From the NCBI GenBank assembly GCA_964415245.1, contig CAYQAJ010000014.1, positions 1-40,092 of the forward strand: DNA of 40,092 nt, in the 5' to 3' direction. Shown one piece after another: positions 22,772 to 31,507 of this stretch. Every line of letters starts with the position of its first letter. The first letter of the stretch is position 1. The notes beneath the pieces were generated by a model. That model was not told where the DNA came from. It searched no databases and was given only the letters and a program-made list of their open reading frames with translations. The translations under genes and the position numbers were made by a program. Source of the DNA: CAYQAJ01 sp964415245. Its GTDB lineage: Bacteria > Planctomycetota > Planctomycetia > Pirellulales > Pirellulaceae.

Positions 22772-25290
22772 ATCTGCTGCATTTGCTGGTGAATCAGTGG
22801 CGTCGCCGTCCCGGGCGAACAGTGCTTTCGGTGGCCAGCGTGGCCATCGCCGTGGCGGCCGTTTTGGCGACCGCCATTGCGCAATCAAGCGTGCGCGTTG
22901 CCAGTAAGCGGCTGTCGGAGGAAGTCGAGGGGCGCCCCGCGCTGGAGATCATTTCGGCCACCGGGGGGCGATTTGCCACAGCCGACGTTCCCTCGCTGGC
23001 CGGCATTCCCGGCGTCAAGGCCGCCATTCCCATCGTGGTTCGAGGCACCAAGGCCCGCTACGTCACAGACGAGGCCAGGCAGGATTTTCGCGGGCTGATC
23101 CTGGGTGTTCCCGTCGACGAGGCAGCGGCCTGGGAGTCGATGCACCTCACGGCGGGGCGCCCATGCAAGAACGAAGGAGAAGTCGTCATGTCGGCCGAGC
23201 TGGCCGAGGGGCTCGGTGCGGCCGTGGATGATCGCCTCATCATTTTGACGCGCGACGGGCCGCAATTCGTCACGATTGTGGGTCTCGTGCGGTCGAGCAG
23301 CCTGCGTGAGCTGACACCCGGCGTAAGCCTTGTCATGCCGCTCGCGCACGTTCAGGACTCCTTCCGCATCAAGGGCGAGGCCGACCGGGTGCGGGTGCTG
23401 ATCGCCGACATCGAACAGCGCGACGCGGCACAGGCCGAGATTGCCAATCGTCTGCCCGCGAAGCTGATCGTTCAATTGCCCGTGCAGCAGATGGAGCTCG
23501 CCAAGAGCATTCTGCTTTCGACCGAGCTGGCGCTGCAGTTTGCCGGCGCACTTTCGGTGGCCATGGCGGCGTTTATAATTCTCAACACCTTGCAGATGAA
23601 CTTCAGCGAACGGCGGCGCGACATGGCCGCCGTTCGCCTGGTGGGCGCCACCAAACGCCAAGTGTTTACCCTGCATCTGTCCGAAGGAGCGTGCATGGGT
23701 CTGGCCGGATCGGTGCTGGGCATTCCCGCCGGTCTGTTGCTGGGTCGCGGACTGTGGCAGGTGATGCAGCGGGTTGTCGCGGCCGACGTTCCTGTGGCGA
23801 AGGCGCCGCTGTCCGCCTGGATCTTGGCCCTCGTGCTCGGACCGCTGATCGCGTGCGTGGCGGCGCTGATTCCAGCCGCACGTTCGCGCAAAGTCTCCGC
23901 CATGGAAGCCCTGAGCGAAGCCGAGATTAAGCGACCCGAGCGGTTCCCCGTGTGGGGGATCGTAACGGCCGGCATTACGTGGACGATCGCTTGCGTGCTG
24001 CTGTCACTGGTGGTGCTGGAGCGCATCGCGCCCGAGGCCGCCATCCCGGCCGGACTCTTGATGCTGATTTCGTTCGTGATGCTAATTCCGCTGCTGCTGC
24101 GGCCCTTGGCACGAGCGGTGGAGTGGCTTCTGTCGCCGCTATTGAAGACCGAGGGGACGTTGGCCACCGAGCAGCTCTTGCAGCGGGCCACACGCGCGGG
24201 ACTCACCGTGGGCGTGCTGGTGGTGGCCATCAACAACGGACTGGGCCTCGGCAACGCCATCATCAACAACGTGAACGACATCCGACAGTGGTTCCGCCGC
24301 ACGATGGCGGGCGACGTGATCCTGTCAAATCCGTCCGCCGGCGACAGTCCTGCCGCCGCCGCCGAACGCGGCTCGCTGCGCGATGAGATTGCCCAGGACC
24401 CCAGCGTGGCGTACGTCGTCGAGCTGCGGATCATGTCCGGGCGGGTGAACGACGTATCGGCCGCCTGCATCGTGCGCGACTTCTTGCCCGAGGCGGAGCT
24501 CCCTTGGGTCCTCTCCGCGAAGGAAGACGCCGAATTGCGCAAGAAGCTGCATGAGGGGCAGGCGGCCGTGAGCAGCCTGCTGGCGCGCAACGCGGGGATC
24601 AAACAGGGAGACACCGTGCGCATTGAAGTCGGCGGGCGCGTGCACACGGTGCAAGTCGCCGCGCTGGTCAACGACTACACGCTTGGCGGACTGGGCTTGT
24701 TCCTCGATCGTGAGGCGGCGACGCGGCTGATGCAATTGGGCGAGGCCGACTTGTATATCGTCCAGGCGAAGCCCGGAGCGCCGACCGACGAGATGCTGGC
24801 GAAATTGCAGAGTATTGGCCAGCGCGAAGGGCTGATCGTTCAATCGTTTTCCCAGTTCCGCAATCGGGTCGACCGACTGATCAACGGAATCGTCTATTCG
24901 CTTTGGGGGTTGCTCGCGGTGGGGTTTGTCATTGCCGGCATGGGCGTGGCCAATACTCTCACCATGAGTGTGCTGGAGCAAACGCGCGAGTTGGGACTAC
25001 TGCGCGTGATCGGCATGACCCGCAGGCAGATCCGCAAGCTGGTGGCCTGCGAATCGGTGATGCTGGGCGTGGTGGGGGCTGTTGTTGGCACCGTCGCCGG
25101 GATCACGACATCGTTCGTCATCCATCTGTGCAACGGGCCGCTAATGGGGCGGACGATGCCTTATGCCCTACACTACTGGCTCGTGGCCTTCAACGTCGGC
25201 GGATGCCTGTTCGTGGCCGTTTTGGCCGCCTTGGCGCCCAGCGAGCGGGCCGCGCGGCTGAATCTGTTGTCGGCGATTGCGTACGAGTGA
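22768..25290 (+). CDS. FtsX/MacB-type ABC exporter permease (two FtsX domains)
   Basis: 840 residues, about twice a LolC/LolE. A first membrane segment (~15-35) is followed by a periplasmic MacB-type domain, then a first FtsX core (~252-375, with the conserved ERRRDMAAVRLVGATKRQV loop). Further membrane segments lie at ~395-490, followed by a second periplasmic domain and a second FtsX core (~706-835, EQTRELGLLRVIGMTRRQI). The two EXR-x-LGxxR-x-VG-x-T-RRQ coupling loops contact the ATPase. This double architecture is common in uncharacterised bacterial exporters of hydrophobic compounds. ATG 22768 overlaps the ATPase stop. No membrane-fusion protein (DevB/MacA) or outer-membrane channel is next to it. 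Confidence 0.9.
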   Translation: MNLLHLLVNQWRRRPGRTVLSVASVAIAVAAVLATAIAQSSVRVASKRLSEEVEGRPALEIISATGGRFATADVPSLAGIPGVKAAIPIVVRGTKARYVTDEARQDFRGLILGVPVDEAAAWESMHLTAGRPCKNEGEVVMSAELAEGLGAAVDDRLIILTRDGPQFVTIVGLVRSSSLRELTPGVSLVMPLAHVQDSFRIKGEADRVRVLIADIEQRDAAQAEIANRLPAKLIVQLPVQQMELAKSILLSTELALQFAGALSVAMAAFIILNTLQMNFSERRRDMAAVRLVGATKRQVFTLHLSEGACMGLAGSVLGIPAGLLLGRGLWQVMQRVVAADVPVAKAPLSAWILALVLGPLIACVAALIPAARSRKVSAMEALSEAEIKRPERFPVWGIVTAGITWTIACVLLSLVVLERIAPEAAIPAGLLMLISFVMLIPLLLRPLARAVEWLLSPLLKTEGTLATEQLLQRATRAGLTVGVLVVAINNGLGLGNAIINNVNDIRQWFRRTMAGDVILSNPSAGDSPAAAAERGSLRDEIAQDPSVAYVVELRIMSGRVNDVSAACIVRDFLPEAELPWVLSAKEDAELRKKLHEGQAAVSSLLARNAGIKQGDTVRIEVGGRVHTVQVAALVNDYTLGGLGLFLDREAATRLMQLGEADLYIVQAKPGAPTDEMLAKLQSIGQREGLIVQSFSQFRNRVDRLINGIVYSLWGLLAVGFVIAGMGVANTLTMSVLEQTRELGLLRVIGMTRRQIRKLVACESVMLGVVGAVVGTVAGITTSFVIHLCNGPLMGRTMPYALHYWLVAFNVGGCLFVAVLAALAPSERAARLNLLSAIAYE

Positions 25291-25484
25291 CGCGGGTCGG
25301 ATCGTGCCACTTGGCGCGATTCCGCGTGCAGCGATGGGGGCGGTGCGTCGTTTCCTGGCGGCCGCCCGCGCCGCAATCTAGAATGGGAGGATTCCCCGTC
25401 CAAGTAGCACAAATCGCCTTCGTCGAGCGCAGGACGCCGCATCCCCGAAGCGCAACGTGCCGGCCCGACGACCCAAGCGTAACC

Positions 25485-26444
25485 ATGACTGCCGACACTC
25501 AGTCCTCTCCATCGCTCGTTCGTGTCGACGTGGCCGACGGCGTGGCCACGATAGTGGTCGATCGCCCCGACGTGCTCAACAACATCAGTCCGGAGGTCCT
25601 CCACCAACTGCACGAGGCGTTCCGCCGGACAATCGCCGACGACACAGTGAAGGGCATCGTGCTGGGGGGCGAGGGGAAGGCGTTCATCGTCGGGGCGGAT
25701 ATCGACTTTTTCATCCGAAACATCGAGGAACGCGAGCTGTGGCGCATCGTCGGCTTTACGGAGGCCGCGCATAGCCTGCTGTTTACTGTGGACCGGTCGC
25801 CGAAGCCCGTCGTGGCCCGGCTAGGCGGCGCCGCCCTGGGCGGGGGATTCGAATTCGCGCTCGCCTGCGAATACCTGGTGGCATCGCCCGCGGCCAGCCT
25901 CGGCTTTCCCGAGACCGGGTTGGGGATCTATCCCGGATTCGGCGGCACGCAGCGGACCAGCCGCGTCCTCGGGGTCGGCCTGACCAAGTGGCTCATCCTC
26001 ACGGGTAAGACTCTCTCGGCGTTGGAAGCCCACAAAGTGGGAATCGTCCACCAGGTCGTGCCTCCCGATCAACTGGAAGAAACTTGCCGCGCGATCGCTC
26101 GGGGTGGGAATTGCCCGCCGAGGAACACCCAGCGCACGCCCGAGCTGGCGGCACTGGAACGGTTCTTCGAGCACAATCGGGCCGAAAACCTGCACGCCGG
26201 CACGGCCGATTGCGGCGGCGACGCGGCGCTGTTTCGGGCCATGAAGCTCGTTGCCGCGAAGTCGCCGGTCGCCCTGCGGATGGCCGAGCGGATCATTGAA
26301 GAAGGGAGCCGAACGTCGCTGGAGGCGGGCCTTCAATTGGAGGTCGATCACGTCATTGAGATTTTCAGCAGCGAGGACGCGTACCGCGGTCTTACGTTTC
26401 GCGCCAAGCGCGGCTTGGGGCAGCCCGACTTCGCGGGGCGCTAG
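25485..26444 (+). CDS. Enoyl-CoA hydratase/crotonase (copy 1)
   Basis: 319 residues. Crotonase fold with the oxyanion-hole segment GEGKAFIVGADIDFF and the GGGFE...FPETGLGIYPGFGG block. The two glutamates that act in rat enoyl-CoA hydratase (Glu144 in GGGxE, Glu164 in PE) are both present with the correct 20-residue separation, so hydration of an enoyl-CoA is likely rather than isomerase or decarboxylase chemistry. The open frame extends back to 24903 inside the permease, but ATG 25485 starts a normal family N-terminus (VDVADGVATIVVDRPDVLNN). The C-terminal ~70 residues are longer than in ordinary crotonases. The twin gene follows 55 bp later. Confidence 0.9.
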   Translation: MTADTQSSPSLVRVDVADGVATIVVDRPDVLNNISPEVLHQLHEAFRRTIADDTVKGIVLGGEGKAFIVGADIDFFIRNIEERELWRIVGFTEAAHSLLFTVDRSPKPVVARLGGAALGGGFEFALACEYLVASPAASLGFPETGLGIYPGFGGTQRTSRVLGVGLTKWLILTGKTLSALEAHKVGIVHQVVPPDQLEETCRAIARGGNCPPRNTQRTPELAALERFFEHNRAENLHAGTADCGGDAALFRAMKLVAAKSPVALRMAERIIEEGSRTSLEAGLQLEVDHVIEIFSSEDAYRGLTFRAKRGLGQPDFAGR

Positions 26445-26499
26445 TGCGGCAACGTTCCTCCGATCAAGAAGCAGCACGGCATCAGCGGCCGTTTTCACG

Positions 26500-27459
26500 A
26501 TGTCCACAGAAACACAACCTTCCCCCTCTCCGGTTCGGTTCGACGTCACCGGCGGCGCGGCCACGATCGCGATCAACCGCCCCGAGGTTTTCAACAACTA
26601 CGACCGGGAAACGATCGACGAGCTGCGCGAGGCCTTCTCTCGGGCACTCGCCGACGACGGCGTGAAAGGCATCGTGCTGGGGGGCGAGGGAAAGTTCTTC
26701 ATCGTCGGCGGCGAGCTGGAGACTTTTATTCGCAATATCGAAGCGCGCGAGCTTTGGCGGATTGTCGCCTCCACGGAGTACGTGCACGATCTGCTCTTTA
26801 CCATCGACCGTTCGCCCAAGCCTGTCGTGGCCCGGGTGGGTGGGCCTGCCCTGGGCGGGGGATTCGAGTTCGCATTGGCGTGCGATTACGTGGTGGCTTC
26901 GCCGGCGGCGAGTTTCGGTTTTCCGGAGACGGGACTGGGCATTTATCCCTGCTCAGGCGGAACCCAGCGAACGAGCCGCCTGATTGGCCCAGGCCTGACC
27001 AAGTGGTTGATCTTTACCGGCAAGACTGTTTCGGCTCATGAAGCCCTGCAGATGGGCCTCATTCATCAGATCGTGCCGCCGGATCAGCTCGACGAAACGT
27101 GCCGCGCCATTGCCCTGGGCGGGCCGTGCCCTGCCCGGAACTTCCAGCGCACCCCCGAGTTGATCGCCATGGAGCGGTTCTTCACACAGAATCGGGCCAG
27201 CGATCTGCACGCCGGCACAGCCGATACCGGCGGCGACGCGGCGCTGATCCGTGCGATGAAATCGGTTGCCGCCAAAGGTCCCATCGCGCTGCGTCTGGCC
27301 GAGCAGATCATCGAGGAGGGGAGCCGAACGACGCTGGAGGAAGGCATTCAGATGGAGTTGGCGCACGTCCTGGAGATCTTCGGCACCCAAGACGCGTATC
27401 GCGGTCTTACGTTTCGCGCGAAGGGCGGCCTTGGCAATCCCGTCTTCGCCGGACGCTAG
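26500..27459 (+). CDS. Enoyl-CoA hydratase/crotonase (copy 2)
   Basis: 319 residues, exactly the length of the preceding gene and alignable to it without gaps, so a tandem duplicate. Both catalytic glutamates are kept (GGGFE and FPE, 20 apart). The oxyanion strand differs: FFIVGGELETF instead of AFIVGADIDFF, and PCSGG replaces PGFGG beside the active site. These changes suggest a shifted substrate, or a paired hetero-oligomer. ATG 26500 gives the same N-terminal arrangement as copy 1. It converges with the acyl-CoA ligase, 48 bp between stops. Candidate substrates are an aryl-acrylyl-CoA from the neighbouring ligase, or a polyketide-derived enoyl thioester. Confidence 0.9.
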   Translation: MSTETQPSPSPVRFDVTGGAATIAINRPEVFNNYDRETIDELREAFSRALADDGVKGIVLGGEGKFFIVGGELETFIRNIEARELWRIVASTEYVHDLLFTIDRSPKPVVARVGGPALGGGFEFALACDYVVASPAASFGFPETGLGIYPCSGGTQRTSRLIGPGLTKWLIFTGKTVSAHEALQMGLIHQIVPPDQLDETCRAIALGGPCPARNFQRTPELIAMERFFTQNRASDLHAGTADTGGDAALIRAMKSVAAKGPIALRLAEQIIEEGSRTTLEEGIQMELAHVLEIFGTQDAYRGLTFRAKGGLGNPVFAGR

Positions 27460-27507
27460 AAGTCGCTCCGTGTCTCCCCAGTGCACTTCCGCTAGGGGTA
27501 TCGCCTC

Positions 27508-29001
27508 TTACGGCAGCTTGTCGTTCAGGATTTTGCCGTTGGGCGACTTGGGCAATGCGTCCATGAGGATGATGCGGGCAGGACGCTTGTAATAGACGAG
27601 GTGCCGCTCGCAATGTGACCGGATGTGGTCGACTTCGACCCCGTCCTCAACCACTGCCGCCGCCTTGACGTAGGGCGAGCCCAACCGCGTCTTGCCGGGG
27701 TAAACCTTTACTTCGACCACGCCCGGCATGGCACCGACCACTTCTTCCACCTCCCGGGGCAGCACTTTCATGCCGGAGACGTTGATCACCTCCGCGCGGC
27801 GCCCCCGTAAATGGAGCGCGCCGGCGGAATCGAGCCACCCCAGGTCGCCGGTGTTGAACCAGCCGCCAACAAGTTGCGACGTGTCGAGCCGCTCATCGAC
27901 GAGGTAGCCAGCCATCACCGACGCGGATCGCACGTGAACGAGGCCGGCCTCGCCGTTGAGTCGGTCGTCATCCAGCGGGCGGATCTGCACCGAAACGCCG
28001 TCGAACGGGGGACCGACGTACCCGCCCACGGCCATCGGTCCATCGGCGCGGGCAACCGCGATGGCGCCGGCTTCGGTGGTGCCATACAGCGGACGAACGC
28101 GCGTTCCCGCAATCCGCTCGAACTGCGACGCCGTGCGCTTCGACAAGGGCGCGCCGCCGGTGAGCACGACTCGCTCAGGGTCGTAGAGTTTGGTGCCTGC
28201 ACCAAATAAGAGCGTATCGAGCATCGACGCCACACTGGGCAGAATCGTGATGTGGTTCTCGATACACGCCTGGTACACCTTGCGGGGGCTGACGCGCCGC
28301 ATGGTCACCAGGTCCGCGCCGGTGACCATGGGCGTAACCACGCACCAGCCATGCGCGTAGGCGTGGCTCATGGGAGCCAGCGCGAGCAAGACGTCGGTGT
28401 CGTCGATGCCAATGGTTTGTATGTAATGGGCGACCTCGGCCACAGCGCACGCCGCGGGCCGCACGGCCATCTTGGCCTGTCCGGTGGTGCCCGAGGTGGG
28501 ATGCAGCGGAATCCCCGGCAGGGGGAGCATGGGCTCGTCGGCCGATTGGGCCAGATCGCCAAAATCGGCCCAGGCCAGGCGGACCCATCCGGCCGCCGTG
28601 AACGTTCGGGCAGCCGCGCCCGCATCCTCCAGCTCGGGCTCGTCGCGGGCATCGGTGATCGCGAAGCGGGCGTGGAATCGCTGTGCGAGCCGCCGGAGCT
28701 CGGCGGGGGGCGTCTCGACGTGAACCAGCAGTGGGGAGCCGCGCAGCTCGAGAATGGTCGCCCAGGCGGCGATGAACAGCGGCCCGTTGCCGATGGCCAC
28801 AATGACCCGATCGCCCGCCGCAAGCCCCGCCTCCTTCATCCGCCGCGCCAGCGCGGTCCGGCCAGCCGCGAACCGGTGCGGTTCGACGACCAGTCCCCGA
28901 TCCAGGTCGGTCATCGTGCCGCGGTAATCGTCGATGGCCGCCAGGATCGGATCCGGGCTCATGTCAACGGCGTGTTCGGCAAGTTGCGTCAGGGGAGTCA
29001 T
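27508..29001 (-). CDS. AMP-dependent acyl/aryl-CoA ligase
   Basis: 497 residues, ANL superfamily. Seen: the phosphate loop TSGTTGQAK (169-177), the adenine-binding YGTTEAG, the hinge region GWFNTGDLGWLD, and the C-terminal SPNGKIL with catalytic Lys490. It activates a carboxylic acid as acyl-AMP and passes it to CoA or a carrier protein. Family resemblance is to benzoate/4-coumarate and medium-chain ligases; the exact acid cannot be read. It lies downstream of the ammonia-lyase on the same strand with a 166-bp gap. The simplest idea is activation of the aryl-acrylic acid that the lyase makes. Confidence 0.9.
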   Translation of the reverse strand: MTPLTQLAEHAVDMSPDPILAAIDDYRGTMTDLDRGLVVEPHRFAAGRTALARRMKEAGLAAGDRVIVAIGNGPLFIAAWATILELRGSPLLVHVETPPAELRRLAQRFHARFAITDARDEPELEDAGAAARTFTAAGWVRLAWADFGDLAQSADEPMLPLPGIPLHPTSGTTGQAKMAVRPAACAVAEVAHYIQTIGIDDTDVLLALAPMSHAYAHGWCVVTPMVTGADLVTMRRVSPRKVYQACIENHITILPSVASMLDTLLFGAGTKLYDPERVVLTGGAPLSKRTASQFERIAGTRVRPLYGTTEAGAIAVARADGPMAVGGYVGPPFDGVSVQIRPLDDDRLNGEAGLVHVRSASVMAGYLVDERLDTSQLVGGWFNTGDLGWLDSAGALHLRGRRAEVINVSGMKVLPREVEEVVGAMPGVVEVKVYPGKTRLGSPYVKAAAVVEDGVEVDHIRSHCERHLVYYKRPARIILMDALPKSPNGKILNDKLP

Positions 29002-29167
29002 CGGTTGTCGATAGGTCTTCGTCGACTAAACGGCAGGTAGCCGCGTTACCCCGTCGCCGGAGGCACGCACGAAAGCGACACGACACTCAGCGCCGCGGAT
29101 TGGGCTGGTGTGCGGTATCGGTCGGCTCGCGCCGTCCTGGCGCGCCCGAACGCCATTGCGGCGCACT

Positions 29168-30781
29168 TCATTCGGGAAGGATTTCGCGTTGCTGAATCTT
29201 GTCGGCGATGAGCTCGATATCGTCCGAGAGATTGCGATCGTCGTCCAATGCGGGCACGAACTCCCGAATCCGGCCGTGGACTTCTTCCAAGCGGCGCGAG
29301 GCCTTATAGGGACGCGCCAGGCAAAGCGCCTGCGCGGCCGTTAGCAGCTCGATCGCCAGCACGCGGCGAAGGTTGTCGAGGTTGCGCACCGCCTTCATTC
29401 CGGCGATTGGCCCCATCGAGACGTGGTCTTCCTGCGTCACGTTGGTCGGGATCGAATCGACGCTAGCGGGGAAACTGTTCGACTTCGACTCGCTCACGAG
29501 TGCCGCGGCGGTAACGTGCGCCATCATGAAACCGGAGTTCACGCCGCCGTCGCGAACCAGAAACGTCGGCAAGTGGCCGCGTGGCGCTCGCATCGCCTGG
29601 CTGATGCGACGCTCGGAAATGCTGGCCAAGGTCGTGAAGGCCGAAGCCAGGCTGTCGCCGACTCGCGCCGGATAAATCGCGTGGAAGTTGCCGCAGTACC
29701 GCACCACTTCCTCGTCGGGAAAGAGCAGCGGATTATCGGCCACCGCGTTGATTTCCCGCTCGAGCACCGCGGCACTGTGTTCCAACTCTTCCCACACGGC
29801 CCCGTGAACCTGGGGAACGCATCGCAGGGAGTAGGGGTCCTGAATCCAGTGATTCTCGGCATGACGCTCGGAAAGCTCCGACGACTCGCCCAGCCAATGC
29901 CTTAGCTCGGCCCCGCACTCGATCGTGCCCGGGTGCCCGTGGGCTTGCATGGTCGGTGCGGCGCAGGTCATGCGGTCGCCGCCAAGCGCCTCGAGCGTCA
30001 TGGCGGCCGCCAGATTGGCTATCCGCAGCAGGTACCGGCCTTCGAACCATGCCTTGACCGCCAGTGCAGTCGTCAGGCGCGTGCCGTTAATCAGGCTCAG
30101 CCCTTCCTTGGGGCCCAGCTCGACCGGTTCCATGCCGATCTCTGCCAGCGCCTCGGCTGCCGGCATGGTCACGAACGTCCCTCCGCTGGGGACCGTACAC
30201 CATCCTTCGCCGAGGAGAGTCAAAACGGCATGGGCTCCCGGCGCCAGATCGCCCGAGGCGCCGACGCTCCCCTGGCACGGTACGCAGCCGAGAATGCCTG
30301 CTTCCAACGAGCGAGTAATCGCCTGGACCGTTTCGATGCGCACACCGCTGTGGCCACGGCTGATGGTGTTTAGCCCAATGAGCCAAATGGCCGACACGAT
30401 GTCGCGCGACAGCAGATCACCCACCCCACAACAATGCGACCGCACGATGTTCTTCTGCAGCGCAAGGATCTTGTCCGGGGGGACGACAACGTTGGCAAAG
30501 TGGCCAAAGCCCGTATTGATGCCGTAGACCGGCTCGTTGTCCGCGACGATCGATGCAAGCAGTTGGGAGGCACGGCGAATCCTTTGATTCGCCGCGGGAG
30601 AAAACTCAATGCGGAGGCTTCGGCTTGGCGTTACGGCGTGCCGCGCCGTCTGCCACAAGGTATCGGGGGACAGCGCGCTGGCACCAAGGGTCAGAAGAAC
30701 GTCGCTTGCAAGTCGGCGTTGGATTGCCGGATGATCGATCGACACCCCTCGACCGTTGGAGGAACTCGGCTGCTGGTACAT
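29168..30781 (-). CDS. MIO-type aromatic amino acid ammonia-lyase
   Basis: 537 residues. The MIO prosthetic group forms from Ala175-Ser176-Gly177 in GSVGASGDLAPGAH (the usual LAPLAH reads LAPGAH). Tyr86 in VYGINTGFG is the catalytic base. The selectivity pair is Ser115-His116 (VRSHCCG), as in histidases. However, the histidase glutamate of FHAEP is replaced (GNFHAIYPA), which argues against histidine as substrate and for tyrosine or phenylalanine, giving coumarate or cinnamate and ammonia. An aminomutase cannot be excluded. No hut genes are nearby. First gene of the minus-strand pair with the ligase; a promoter candidate lies about 100 bp upstream in an AT-rich island. Start ATG 30781 has no clear Shine-Dalgarno sequence. 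Confidence 0.9.
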   Translation of the reverse strand: MYQQPSSSNGRGVSIDHPAIQRRLASDVLLTLGASALSPDTLWQTARHAVTPSRSLRIEFSPAANQRIRRASQLLASIVADNEPVYGINTGFGHFANVVVPPDKILALQKNIVRSHCCGVGDLLSRDIVSAIWLIGLNTISRGHSGVRIETVQAITRSLEAGILGCVPCQGSVGASGDLAPGAHAVLTLLGEGWCTVPSGGTFVTMPAAEALAEIGMEPVELGPKEGLSLINGTRLTTALAVKAWFEGRYLLRIANLAAAMTLEALGGDRMTCAAPTMQAHGHPGTIECGAELRHWLGESSELSERHAENHWIQDPYSLRCVPQVHGAVWEELEHSAAVLEREINAVADNPLLFPDEEVVRYCGNFHAIYPARVGDSLASAFTTLASISERRISQAMRAPRGHLPTFLVRDGGVNSGFMMAHVTAAALVSESKSNSFPASVDSIPTNVTQEDHVSMGPIAGMKAVRNLDNLRRVLAIELLTAAQALCLARPYKASRRLEEVHGRIREFVPALDDDRNLSDDIELIADKIQQREILPE

Positions 30782-31507
30782 CTAGAGTCTCGAATGGTGT
30801 CACTGGACGGCGAACTCCGTTTCGGCTGATAAACTTCACGCAAACTCACACAGCCTCCTAGTCTATTCAAAACGCAATTCTTATCAGACTATAATTTTTT
30901 GTCAATTCTTCTGAAACGACATCTTACGCCCATATATCCCATTCCATCAATACTTCTTATCCTCACTCCGGCTTCCCGCTCCAACCGTCGTATTGGGGCA
31001 ATACCTCAACGTCAAAAAACCATCATAAACTATTATTATTAAAAGGGTTGCGAGTAATCAAGTTGGCGTTTTTGTGTCGGACAGCGTACTCGCGGCGTTG
31101 ATTCCCCTGCACGCACGTCGCCTTTGCATCCGGCCCGTTGATAGCGTCGCTTGCAAGGTCGATACCCTGGGCTTGTCCCGGACATCGAGGCGGCTGAATT
31201 CGTCAAACGGACCTTCTGCATCGAAACCTTTGGGTGGCTGGGAAAGCCCCTGCCTTCGCGATTCCAGCGTGCCCAACAAGTGTCGGGGCTGGAATACGGC
31301 TGCGGGCCAACCACTGGAAAACGCTGTCGGGCCCTGCTATTGGTATGCGGGAAGTGCCTGGGTTCCGCCACCGAGGCGAGAGCGCTCGATTGCCGCCCTT
31401 GACGGTCTCCCAACTGGAACCCGCCCCGGCGACATCTCCCCGAAATTGGGCAACCGATTTGCCACCGCGCGACAACCCTCACCACCGGCAGTATTGCTAC
31501 TGATACC
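30782..31507. other. Intergenic region with AT-rich island
   Basis: About 725 bp between the divergent lyase and aldolase genes. From roughly 30830 to 31060 the DNA is strikingly AT-rich compared with everything around it, containing AATTTTTT and ACTATTATTATTAAAA. The rest (31060-31507) has normal composition and no credible gene on either strand. The AT-rich part contains the lyase promoter candidate. Confidence 0.6.
30877..30905 (-). promoter_or_regulatory. Candidate promoter of ammonia-lyase/ligase unit
   Basis: On the minus strand a perfect TTGACA (30905-30900) is followed after 17 bp by AAGAAT (30882-30877, 4 of 6), within an AT-rich stretch that includes a run of A next to the -35 box. 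The start of transcription would be near 30870, about 90 bp ahead of the lyase ATG. Confidence 0.5.

Noticed and set aside
24903..25484. N-terminal extension of the first crotonase
   Set aside because: It overlaps the permease in another frame and reads as low-complexity sequence; the family N-terminus starts at 25485.
29168..30781. Histidine degradation (HutH)
   Set aside because: The histidase Glu is replaced and no hutU, hutI or hutG lies nearby.
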